Shown here: positions 46,326 through 54,758 of the stretch, piece by piece
Layout: every line of letters begins with the position of its first letter
Numbering within the stretch: position 1 is the stretch's first letter
Assembly: GCF_000023465.1 (NCBI RefSeq)
Contig: NC_014041.1
Span: forward strand, 1,261,001 to 1,325,000
Source: Zunongwangia profunda SM-A87
GTDB taxonomy: Bacteria; Bacteroidota; Bacteroidia; Flavobacteriales; Flavobacteriaceae
Length of the DNA stretch: 64,000 nucleotides
Direction of reading: 5' to 3'
Notes under the pieces: model-generated
What the model was told of the DNA's origin: nothing
Database searches by the model: none
What the model saw: the letters and a program-made list of their open reading frames with translations, nothing else
Position numbers and translations under genes: made by a program

Positions 46326-47549
46326 TTAAGTTTTAAATAATTTGTTGGGATCTCCTCCGGAAAAGATCACTATCATTGCAATAATTAAATTCCTTACTTC
46401 CATTTTAAATCTTCTCTTGGCTGTTTTATAACCGATATTGTTTGCTTTTTTATAGATAAGGATAAGCATGGCGACAATCAATGTCATGTAAATCATTACT
46501 TCGATACCATTTTTATTCATGGAAACCAAATGGCTTACATGGAGTTCTTGCTTAATGAACCGGAAAAACACTTCAATATCCCATCTTCTCCTGTAAAACC
46601 GTGTTATTTCTTGGGCAGGAAGATCAAATTCATTAGAAATAAACCAAAATTCTTTATTGGGACTGGTTTTATCTTTGATGATAATAAGCCTGAAAGGCGA
46701 TTCTACCAAGGTTTCTTTGTGATGTATGTTCCCTTTTTTGTTATGTATAGGGATTCCGGTATAAAGATGGACTATACTATCCTTGACCAGTTCAAATCCC
46801 CCCATATCTTTAGTTGTATCTTGATCTCTCAATAAGGATTTAACCTCTACATACTTTCTGTTTTCTTTGGAACGTATTACAAAAGGGATGTTTTCTTTAC
46901 TGAACTTATGCATGGTTCGGGTAGACTGTACCCCTCTGTCTATAATGTAGATATTGGATGTGCCTTTTTCCTTTTTCACATGTCTTAAAATCCCCACGGG
47001 TAAAGCATTATCTTCTGCCGAATACTTTTGCTCATTGAAAATATCAACAGATGAAGGAAGCAATCCATCGAAAGACATACTGAATTTGATCAGCTTTTTA
47101 CCATTGTTCTGATCAATTGCTTCCCCGAGTTTTCCCGCCGTATCGCTCACAACAGTGCTATCTACCCGGATCAGGTTATATTTTTTGCTTTCGGTATGCC
47201 CATAATGAGAGGCAAATTGCTCATAAATGCACTCAAATATTTGTCGGAAGTAATTCGAGTCTATTTTAGATAATCTTTCAGAGATGGAGCTTCTACGTAC
47301 GGTCTCAGATTCGTCCAGATCAAAAAGCTGCTTGAATACAGAATCATTGAAGGTATCCTCTAGCGTACGTTGGCTCAATTTTTCATTATCCAGGATCCCG
47401 AACAATAAAAGATAAAACATTTTTTTACCATGAAGGACCTTTGAATAATGATCGACTTTCGTCTGGGTAGCTAGTTGGGATAACAGGGCTTCAGGTATAA
47501 CTTGAAGTAACTCATTTACAGTTACCTTATGATCTTTAAAAACTGACAT
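46326..47549 (-). CDS. IS4 family transposase
   Basis: The 407-aa protein (MSVFKDHKVTVNELLQVIPE) has an N-terminal helical DNA-binding part and a DDE RNase H-like core: an Asp in IRVDSTVVSD, an Asp in YIIDRGVQSTR, a beta-rich insertion, and the IS4 signature RRRWDIEVFFRFIKQEL (Y-R-E region with K) near 335-351. It catalyses cut-and-paste movement of the IS. The frame is uninterrupted and the length normal, so it is probably active. The start at 47549 is preferred over an upstream in-frame codon at 47600. Confidence 0.93.
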   Translation of the reverse strand: MSVFKDHKVTVNELLQVIPEALLSQLATQTKVDHYSKVLHGKKMFYLLLFGILDNEKLSQRTLEDTFNDSVFKQLFDLDESETVRRSSISERLSKIDSNYFRQIFECIYEQFASHYGHTESKKYNLIRVDSTVVSDTAGKLGEAIDQNNGKKLIKFSMSFDGLLPSSVDIFNEQKYSAEDNALPVGILRHVKKEKGTSNIYIIDRGVQSTRTMHKFSKENIPFVIRSKENRKYVEVKSLLRDQDTTKDMGGFELVKDSIVHLYTGIPIHNKKGNIHHKETLVESPFRLIIIKDKTSPNKEFWFISNEFDLPAQEITRFYRRRWDIEVFFRFIKQELHVSHLVSMNKNGIEVMIYMTLIVAMLILIYKKANNIGYKTAKRRFKMEVRNLIIAMIVIFSGGDPNKLFKT

Positions 47550-47675
47550 ATAAGACTGATTATCAATATTAAAGATACAAAAAACAAAGAATAAAAGCAA
47601 GTTATTTATCTGATAACCAGTAGGTTATTCATATATTTCCTTCGGTATTATAATTAAGAAAAAAGTCTTTATAAC

Positions 47676-47703
47676 AAAAAAGTCGGAAGAATAATCTTCC
47701 GAC
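47676..47703 (-). terminator. Inward-reading terminator at the right IS end
   Basis: On the minus strand, GTCGGAAGA / TCTTCCGAC (47695-47703 and 47682-47690) with loop TTAT is followed by TTTTTT. It would stop transcription entering the IS from the right and so keep outside promoters from driving the transposase. Confidence 0.7.
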
Positions 47704-47727
47704 CATGACTGGCTTTGGGCCGCTTTT

Positions 47728-47928
47728 TTATTTCAAAGATTTAAAGAATCTATACATGCAAATTATACCAGCAGTAATAAAACCTATGGCTAGGGCAAAT
47801 TGCAGTTCGTACTTTTGATAATTGTCGTATAAGCTAATTACACGATATGCGCCATAGCCCAGAGAGAAAATCCCTACGGCTAAATACGCATAATTTCTTC
47901 CTTTAGAAGGTGAATTTTGTTTACTCAT
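47728..47928 (-). CDS. Small two-helix membrane protein
   Basis: The 66-aa protein (MSKQNSPSKGRNYAYLAVGI) has two membrane helices (about 14-30 and 42-60). Its ATG overlaps the stop of the DUF2007 gene by 8 bases (ATGAGTAA), so it is coupled to that gene. Its stop codon (47728-47730) lies inside the right arm of the terminator split by the IS. I do not recognise the family, though small proteins of this kind after DUF2007 genes seem usual in Flavobacteriaceae. A GTG start at 47943 is possible but less likely. Confidence 0.72.
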   Translation of the reverse strand: MSKQNSPSKGRNYAYLAVGIFSLGYGAYRVISLYDNYQKYELQFALAIGFITAGIICMYRFFKSLK

Positions 47929-48169
47929 ATTCGGCAACGTCACTAGGGAATGCCGATTTTACTATAGCAACAGCTTCATCAAAATGACTTTTAATTACAA
48001 AAAGCTGAACCTGTCCTGGTACACCTCCACCAAATCCTGCTCTTAGCCCAGATTCCATATCGTTTCTAACGCGATTGGAGATTCCAGATTTATTAAATAA
48101 TTCCTGTAAATATTGCACATTTACATCGCTTCCAGTGTATACTCTTTCGTATGTTTCGTCGGTACTCAT
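47921..48169 (-). CDS. DUF2007 domain protein
   Basis: The 82-aa protein (YERVYTGSDVNVQYLQELFN) has the DUF2007 pattern: a short beta-alpha-beta domain starting with a strand and VQYLQELFNKSGI, then FVIKSHFDEAVAIVKS. The family is called putative signal-transducing proteins and resembles a ferredoxin-like or PII-like fold; no function is shown. It lies 84 bp downstream of a larger membrane protein gene on the same strand and overlaps the next small membrane protein gene. Confidence 0.82.
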   Translation of the reverse strand: MSTDETYERVYTGSDVNVQYLQELFNKSGISNRVRNDMESGLRAGFGGGVPGQVQLFVIKSHFDEAVAIVKSAFPSDVAEYE

Positions 48170-48253
48170 AATAATAGTTTATCATACTAAAATACGAAGA
48201 TAAGATATTTTAAAAGCTTTATTTAATTAGAGTTTAACGTTATCAAATCCTTA

Positions 48254-48991
48254 CTAAGCATTATAATATTTGCTGTTCCAAATCGATTCGCTAAAGTTTT
48301 TGCCCTTTTTGAAGCCATAAAAAATCGCAAGACCGCCAATCCATTTAAATACAAAAAATAAAATCATAAAAAACTCTGTGGTGGTTTGCTGTCCCCCATG
48401 CGCAAACATACCCTGTGGTATTAAATAAGTGATGGCAAGGCTAAGTAAAAACATAGAGAAGATAAAGTTCTCTAATTGCTTAAATGGCCACATTAATAGT
48501 TTTCTTAGGGGATGAAGATCGTTCTCCCACTTGTGTACCAAATAATAATAATCGTTGCCCATGGGTGCCATTAATAATGGATCATCGGCATTTTCTAATT
48601 TAAATAATCGTGCAGGAGCGATAATTTTAAACCCGGATAGTTTAGTATTTTGGTTGTTTTCCAATTTTCGGATAGCCATAACCGCCTCGTAAGGAATTTC
48701 AGCTTTAAAATAGGAAGAACTTAAAAATCGTAAACGATAATCAATGCATATTTTCTGGATATCACTAATATGAAAAATTCGATTAGATTCTAACAGTTCG
48801 AAGTTGAAAGAATTTGAGATATTTTCCCCATCAGCAGTATTTTTTAATTGCTGCATAATATTCTGATCTCTATGCTCATTTTCCTTAAAAATCGCATTGA
48901 TTTCTTTTAGGAAAAGATGTTCAGATTTACGCTTATTTCTGGATTTTAAAAGTTGGATTTCAACGTTGGTGCGGGGAAAGTTCTTCATCAT
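48254..48991 (-). CDS. Membrane protein of unknown function, 245 aa
   Basis: The first ~165 residues are soluble, charged and mixed helix/strand (LFLKEINAIFKENEHRDQNI, then RKLENNQNTKLSGFKIIAPA), and the C-terminal third has two membrane helices (about 175-193 and 209-228) and a short basic tail. The phrase MAPMGNDYYYLVHKWENDL stands just before the first helix. I cannot place it in a family. It starts just before a 317-bp gap and is followed by the DUF2007 gene. The three genes 48991-47728 are probably one operon. Confidence 0.7.
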   Translation of the reverse strand: MMKNFPRTNVEIQLLKSRNKRKSEHLFLKEINAIFKENEHRDQNIMQQLKNTADGENISNSFNFELLESNRIFHISDIQKICIDYRLRFLSSSYFKAEIPYEAVMAIRKLENNQNTKLSGFKIIAPARLFKLENADDPLLMAPMGNDYYYLVHKWENDLHPLRKLLMWPFKQLENFIFSMFLLSLAITYLIPQGMFAHGGQQTTTEFFMILFFVFKWIGGLAIFYGFKKGKNFSESIWNSKYYNA

Positions 48992-49308
48992 CAGTCACTT
49001 TGCATGAGCTACTAAAATATATAATATCCATGTAATTCGCAATTCTGTATACGTTAATCATTTAAGGGATAATAGAGATTAAATGCTTGGCTTCCGTTTT
49101 CAGGAGTAGGAAACATCCCGAAATAAAATAAAACTGCCTCATGTGTTTGCTATGAGCTAGATTACAACTAGAATTTTTATTGATAAAAAAATCTATCTGA
49201 ACGCAATTATACGTTTCTAAATGGCTGTTAAATTTATCTCTAAACTTTGCTAAATCATTTTGTTTTGCCGTGCAAAGCTATTAATATGCGGCAAAAATTT
49301 AAAATATT
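48992..49308. other. Divergent intergenic region
   Basis: This 317-bp stretch separates the 245-aa membrane protein gene (minus) from the DUF4136 gene (plus). I see no RNA gene or repeat. Its one clear structure is an inverted repeat TTTTGCCG (49263-49270) / CGGCAAAA (49289-49296), 12 nt before the DUF4136 ATG. Confidence 0.6.
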
Positions 49309-49893
49309 ATGAAATTACTTAATTGGAGTGCACTATTATCAATTTTTATCCTCCTTACAAGTTGTGGTGGGAGTAAGTCTACACAAGTGGGTGAAAATCC
49401 TAAAGATTTAAAGAATTATACAACGTATGCCTTTCTACCTAATAAAAATAAAATTACCACTCCGGGTTATAATAATCTGGAAATTAATACCGAGATTGTG
49501 AATACGATTAACGAAAATATGAAAGATGAGCGTTATCGCTATGTCGAAGATCAGCCGGAAGTTTTAATCTATGTTCATACCATGTTTGACGATAAAGCAG
49601 AGGTAAACGCCGATCCTGTATACACCAGCTATTCTTATTATCGTCCAGATTTTTATATTGGAGATTATTATAAGCCCTATATGTATAAGGATTATTACAC
49701 GATTCAGCGTATTACAGGAGAGAATATAGATCAGGTTCCTTATAAATCAAAATCTATAGTGATTGATTTCATCAATCGTAAAAACAATAAAATTATTTGG
49801 CGTGGTACTACAGATAAAGTAGAAATAGACAATCGTCGTACAGCTCGTGATGTAAGAAAATATGTAGATGAAATTTTTAAACAATTTCCATAA
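49309..49893 (+). CDS. DUF4136-type lipoprotein
   Basis: The 194-aa protein starts MKLLNWSALLSIFILLTSCG, a lipoprotein signal with Cys19 at the lipobox. The rest matches the DUF4136 pattern (DLKNYTTYAFLPN, then IVIDFINRKNNKIIWRGTTD, VDEIFKQFP at the C-terminus), a periplasmic or outer-membrane lipoprotein family with no known function. The middle is tyrosine-rich (YTSYSYYRPDFYIGDYYK). It is a single gene with a 20-bp perfect terminator after it, and a hairpin in the leader may affect translation. Confidence 0.85.
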   Translation: MKLLNWSALLSIFILLTSCGGSKSTQVGENPKDLKNYTTYAFLPNKNKITTPGYNNLEINTEIVNTINENMKDERYRYVEDQPEVLIYVHTMFDDKAEVNADPVYTSYSYYRPDFYIGDYYKPYMYKDYYTIQRITGENIDQVPYKSKSIVIDFINRKNNKIIWRGTTDKVEIDNRRTARDVRKYVDEIFKQFP

Positions 49894-49910
49894 TACTCAA
49901 ATAATATTTA

Positions 49911-49954
49911 AAACAACAAAGGCTGAAATTTTAGAATTTCAGCCTTTGTTGTTT
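49911..49954. terminator. Bidirectional 20-bp terminator
   Basis: AAACAACAAAGGCTGAAATT (49911-49930) and its exact reverse complement (49935-49954) flank a TTAG loop. It serves both the DUF4136 gene (plus) and pheT (minus). Confidence 0.92.
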
Positions 49955-49970
49955 ATGAAAATTTCAAGGA

Positions 49971-52397
49971 CTATCGTAATTCAGCTTTCAGTTCGTTTTC
50001 GAATCTATACTGAAGTTTACTCATGATTTTATCTATTTGCTTATCGGTCATGGTTTTGTTTTCATCCTGAAAGGTAAAACTCACCGCATAACTTTTCTTA
50101 CCTTCGGGCAGGTTGTCCCCTTGGTATACATCAAAAAGATTCACTTCTTTAAGTAATTTCTTTTCTGTTTGGGCAGCAATTGTCTCAATTTCAGCATAAG
50201 ATACCGTTTCATCTAAGAGTAATGCAAAATCACGTCTTACTTCGGGGTATTTTGGAATTCCAACAAATTTATTCGACTGTGCTTTAGCAATTTCTATCAC
50301 TGCATCCCAGTTAAAATCTGCAAATAAAACTTCCTGATCCACGTCAAAATGTTTTAATATCGATTTTTTAACTACCCCAAATTCTACCAATTTCGCTTTT
50401 GCAGAACTCAACATTAAACCTTCAGCAAAAACATCGTTTTTAGAAGCAGCGGCTTTTAAATTCTTGATGCTTAATCTTTGAAAAATCACCTCTATAACTC
50501 CTTTTAGATAAAAGAAGGTTCCTTTTTGTCCAGCTGAATTCCAGCTTTCTCCAGATTGATTACCACTTACAAAAATAGAAAGATGTTTATTTTCAACGCG
50601 ACCACTTACATAGCTGTGATAAGTTTTACCAAATTCAAAAAGCTTAAGATCTCTTCTTTTGCGATTTAAATTATATCGAATACTTTCTAAACCACTAAAT
50701 AACATAGATTGCCTCATTACCGAAAGATCACTACTAAGTGGGTTCAGCATTTCAACATTATATTCGCTTTTTAATTGCTCGCTGAGTTCTATATGCGATG
50801 GCATGGTAAGAGAATTAGCCATGGTTTCATAGAATCCTTGTCCAACCAGCTGATTAGCAATTATATTTTGAAGTTTGTAATCTTCGAATTTCGATGAAAT
50901 TGAAACTGAAGCATTAAACTTTTCATTGATTTTTATATTGTTATACCCATACACTCTAAGAATCTCTTCGATCACATCAGACTCTCGCTGTACATCCACA
51001 CGATAAGAAGGAATTGTTAATCCCATTCCCGTTTCGGTAACATTATTTACACGGATTTCTAAAGAAGCCAAGATTGATTTTATGGTTTCTTCTTCAAGGT
51101 TTTCACCAATTAATTTATTTACTTTTTCGAAGGTTAAGAATACCTGGAAATCTTCAATTTTCTTAGGATAAAGATCGTCGATATCACTGGTGATTTCCCC
51201 TCCGGCCAGTTCAGTAATTAAAAGTGCAGCGCGTTTTAAGGCATATTCCGTAATGCTAGGATCTATACCACGCTCAAAACGAAAAGAAGCATCGGTATTT
51301 AAGCCATGCCTTTTAGCAGTTTTACGAACACTTACCGGGTTAAAATATGCGCTTTCAAGGAAGACCTGATTGGTGTTTTGGGAAACACCGCTATTTAAGC
51401 CGCCAAAAACTCCGGCAATGCATAGTGGCTTTTCTTTATCACAAATCATAAGGTCTTCTTCGTGAAGTTCTCTTTCTACTTCATCTAAAGTGGTAAATTT
51501 GGTGCCGGTCTCTAGCGTCTTTACATGAATCTCGTTCCCTGTTATTTTTGCAGCATCAAAAGCATGTAGCGGTTGTCCCAGTTCATGCATTACATAATTG
51601 GTCACATCTACAATGTTATTTTTTGGAGTTAGTCCAATTGCTTTTAAACGATTCTGCAGCCATTTTGGAGATTCCTGAACTTTTACATCACTAAGGGTAA
51701 TGCCGCAATAGCGAGGTGCTAAAGAAGAGTCTTCTACAAAAATGGGTATTCTTAAACTACGGCTGTCTACATGAAAATTACTTACCGATGGAGTGATTAG
51801 TTCTAAACTTTTACTTTGTTGCTGGTAACCCGCTTTTAAGTCTCTGGCGACTCCCCAATGTCCCATCGCATCTGCACGGTTTGGGGTTAAACCAATTTCA
51901 AAAACTTTATCATTTTCAACTTCAAAAATTTCAGCAACAGGTGTGCCCGGGATCAGGTCGTCTTCCATCACCATAATTCCTTCGTGACTACTACCAATAC
52001 CAATTTCTTTTTCAGAACAGATCATCCCGAAACTACTTTCACCTCTAATCTTTCCTTTTTTGATCTGCCATTCTTCACCTTTCTCGTCATAAAGAACAGT
52101 ACCTATGGTTGCAACCGGAACTTTTTGCCCTGCAGCGATATTAGGGGCGCCGCATACAATTTGTACTTCTTCGCCATTACCAATATTTACTTTGGTAAGG
52201 TTAAGTTTATCGGCATTTGGATGTTTTTCGCAACTAAGTACATGTCCCACCACAATACCTTCTAAACCACCTTTTACACTTTGAAAACTATGAATCCCTT
52301 CAACCTCTAAACCAAGATCGGTTAGTAATTCGCCGGTTTTTTCGGCATCTTCAGGTAGCTTTATAAATTGTTTTAACCAGTTGTATGAAATCTTCAT
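49971..52397 (-). CDS. pheT: Phenylalanine--tRNA ligase beta subunit
   Basis: The 808-aa protein has the N-terminal tRNA-binding domain (about 40-150, GIVVGHVLSCEKHPNADKLN), B3/B4 (CIAGVFGGLNSGV), B5 (about 400-480), the synthetase-like core, and a C-terminal FDX-ACB domain (PKYPEVRRDFALLLDETVSY). With PheS it attaches phenylalanine to tRNA-Phe; pheS is not in this window. Full length. It stands alone, converging with the DUF4136 gene; its start is 98 bp from the end of recG on the same strand. Confidence 0.97.
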   Translation of the reverse strand: MKISYNWLKQFIKLPEDAEKTGELLTDLGLEVEGIHSFQSVKGGLEGIVVGHVLSCEKHPNADKLNLTKVNIGNGEEVQIVCGAPNIAAGQKVPVATIGTVLYDEKGEEWQIKKGKIRGESSFGMICSEKEIGIGSSHEGIMVMEDDLIPGTPVAEIFEVENDKVFEIGLTPNRADAMGHWGVARDLKAGYQQQSKSLELITPSVSNFHVDSRSLRIPIFVEDSSLAPRYCGITLSDVKVQESPKWLQNRLKAIGLTPKNNIVDVTNYVMHELGQPLHAFDAAKITGNEIHVKTLETGTKFTTLDEVERELHEEDLMICDKEKPLCIAGVFGGLNSGVSQNTNQVFLESAYFNPVSVRKTAKRHGLNTDASFRFERGIDPSITEYALKRAALLITELAGGEITSDIDDLYPKKIEDFQVFLTFEKVNKLIGENLEEETIKSILASLEIRVNNVTETGMGLTIPSYRVDVQRESDVIEEILRVYGYNNIKINEKFNASVSISSKFEDYKLQNIIANQLVGQGFYETMANSLTMPSHIELSEQLKSEYNVEMLNPLSSDLSVMRQSMLFSGLESIRYNLNRKRRDLKLFEFGKTYHSYVSGRVENKHLSIFVSGNQSGESWNSAGQKGTFFYLKGVIEVIFQRLSIKNLKAAASKNDVFAEGLMLSSAKAKLVEFGVVKKSILKHFDVDQEVLFADFNWDAVIEIAKAQSNKFVGIPKYPEVRRDFALLLDETVSYAEIETIAAQTEKKLLKEVNLFDVYQGDNLPEGKKSYAVSFTFQDENKTMTDKQIDKIMSKLQYRFENELKAELR

Positions 52398-52495
52398 CTA
52401 AGTAATTTTACAATCTACAAAGATAGTATTACCAATTATTTTGGCATAATCTAAGGTTTGTAAAATTCACACAGATTTTTAGAAGTTTTCGAGAA

Positions 52496-54594
52496 TCAGG
52501 AAATATAATTCCAAATGTTTTGATGCTTGGCTAGTTGCCCGTAAGTAAAGCGTAATACTTTGTTCTTTTCTAAAGCCAGTTTTGGATCTTCTTTAAGTAC
52601 TTTTTGAGCAATGTGACGAGCGGTTTTTAAGAGATCATTATCCTTTACAATATCGGCAATTTTAAGGTTGAGTACTCCGCTTTGCTGCGTGCCCATGATA
52701 TCCCCAGGACCACGTAGTTTTAAATCTACTTCCGCAATCTGGAAACCATCATTGGTAGCGGTCATGGTTTCCAGACGGGTTTTACTATCGTTAGATAATT
52801 TATGGCCGGTCATTAAAATGCAATAGCTCTGTTCGGCACCACGCCCAACACGTCCACGAAGCTGGTGTAATTGTGAAAGGCCAAATCGCTCGGCACTTTC
52901 TATCACCATTACACTGGCATTGGGTACATTTACACCAACTTCAATCACTGTTGTTGCCACCATGATTTCGGTCTTGCCTTCAGCAAAACGCTGCATTTCA
53001 TAGTCTTTATCTTCAGGTTTCATCTGGCCGTGTACGATCGAAATTTGAAAATCAGGAAATTCACGGGCAATACTTTCGTAACCATCCATTAAATCTTTAT
53101 AATCCATTTTTTCAGATTCTTGAATTAATGGATAGACCACATAAACCTGTCGGCCTTTATCGATTTCTTCTTTTAGGAACCGGAATACCTTTAATCGGTT
53201 ACTATCAAAACGATGCACGGTTCTAATAGGTTTTCTTCCCGGCGGTAATTCGTCGATTACTGAGATATCCAAATCTCCATATAAACTCATCGCTAATGTA
53301 CGAGGAATGGGAGTAGCCGTCATCACCAAAATATGAGGTGGAATCTTATTTTTTCGCCACAATTTGGCCCGTTGCGCTACACCAAAACGATGTTGCTCGT
53401 CGATGATTGCCAGGCCCAGATTATGGAACTTCACCTTGTCTTCTAAAAGAGCATGTGTGCCGATAAGAATGTCGATCTCACCATTTTCCAGTTTTTCGTG
53501 TAGTTCGCGGCGATGTGCTTTTTTAGATGATCCGGTAAGCAAATAAATAGAAAGTTCCATTTTTTCACACAATTCTACTAATCCCTGATAATGCTGAATC
53601 GCTAAAATCTCTGTAGGCGCCATTAAACAGGCCTGAAAATTATTATCGATGGCAATAAGCATGCTCATTAAAGCCACAATGGTTTTTCCTGAACCTACAT
53701 CACCCTGTAATAATCGGTTCATTTGGGCGCCTGTTCCCAGATCTGCCCTAATTTCTTTGATCACTCTTTTTTGTGCGCCGGTAAGATCAAAGGGCAAATG
53801 ATTTTTATAAAACCCACTAAAATATTCACCAATTTCGCCAAAAACAAAACCTTTTATTTTTTGTTTTCGAAGCTGGTTTTTTAGTAGTAATTGCAACTGA
53901 ATGTAGAAAAGCTCTTCAAACTTTAAACGAAATTGCGCTTTCGCAAGTAACTCGGCATTTTTAGGAAAATGAATATTAAAAAGGGCCTCAGCTTTTGATA
54001 TTAACCTAAATTCGTTTCTAATTTCTTCGTTTAAGGTGTCAAAAAATCGTGCTTTGGTTTCCACAAAAAGCTGTTGTAACATTTTATTCACCACGCGATT
54101 GGTAATCCCTTTTTTTGTAATAATTCGGTAGACGGATAAATAGGTTGCATTGCCGCACGTAATTGCTTTTTAAAGTCGGCCAGAGTGTCCATCTCGGGAT
54201 GCGGCATGCTGAACATTCCATTAAACCAGTTGGTTTTTCCAAAAACCACATATGGAGTATTGAGCTTCAGGTTTTCACGGACCCATTTATGGCCTCTAAA
54301 CCAAACCAGTTCCATACGTCCGGTCTCATCCACAAAATCAGCAACCAGGCGTTTGCCGCGTTTTTGTTCAACAGTTTTAATATGAGTGATTTTTCCTACC
54401 ACTTGTACTTCAGCCGAGTTGCGTTGTAATTCAGCAATCTTATAAAACCGGGTTTTATCCAGGTAGCGGTTAGGGAAAAAATTCACCAGATCCTGATAGG
54501 TGTGAATCCCTAGTTCTTTCCGTAGGACATCGGCGCGGTTAGGTCCAACGCCTTTTAAATAATCAATCGGAGTTTGAAGAATATTAGGATTCAT
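52496..54594 (-). pseudogene. recG: ATP-dependent DNA helicase RecG, split by a -1 frame change
   Basis: The two parts together make a normal ~700-aa RecG. Frame A (54594 to 54088) gives 168 aa: the wedge/OB region MNPNILQTPIDYLKGVGPNR to LLQKK, then GLPIAW and stop. Frame B (to 52496) continues with GITNRVVNKMLQQL and carries the helicase: Walker A LLQGDVGSGKTIVA, DEQH, TATPIPRTL, QLRGRVGRG. The frames meet at mRNA C-AAAAAAA-GGG (plus strand 54107-54117), where the heptamer A-AAA-AAG lies in phase. A -1 slip there gives a 699-aa protein; one more A would do the same by plain reading. So it is a real indel, a sequencing error, or recoding. RecG remodels stalled forks and Holliday junctions. 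Confidence 0.85.
54107..54117 (-). other. In-phase slippery heptamer A-AAA-AAG in recG
   Basis: The mRNA reads CAA AAA AAG GGA in the first frame, so A-AAA-AAG is in the phase needed for -1 slippage, and the shifted frame reads GGG ATT ACC, matching the expected RecG sequence. Just 3' lies a small imperfect stem ATTACCA / TGGT(G)AAT with a 6-nt loop. Confidence 0.6.
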
Positions 54595-54758
54595 AAAAAC
54601 GAAGATATTAAAATGCGTAATTTTAGAATTATTTCAGGCACATTTTATGCTATTTCTTTTTAAGAATTGCGAATCAAAGCCGAAAGATTCGGTAATAAGC
54701 GAATCCTCTGGCATTAAATTTTGTAATTTGGCAATACCAAAAACGACAGTTTTTAATA

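Larger units (their letters stand above)
46297..47710 (-). mobile_element. IS4-family insertion sequence, complete, 1414 bp
   Basis: The element is bounded by 11-bp direct repeats GGCTTTGGGCC (46286-46296 and 47711-47721). Its ends are imperfect inverted repeats: left ACTAGTGGTCGGAAGAAATT, right (inward) AGTCATGGTCGGAAGATTAT, sharing an 11-base core TGGTCGGAAGA. It carries one transposase gene on the minus strand. An 11-bp duplication is typical for the IS4 family. Both ends carry hairpins: the left (46301-46324) follows the transposase stop, and the right (47682-47703) is a terminator reading inward. The gene is intact and the duplicates are identical, so the insertion may be recent. I cannot name the IS. 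Confidence 0.92.

Noticed and set aside
52496..54094. Second recG frame as an independent gene starting at GTG 54094
   Set aside because: It would lack the wedge domain, the start has no support, and the upstream frame supplies exactly the missing N-terminus.
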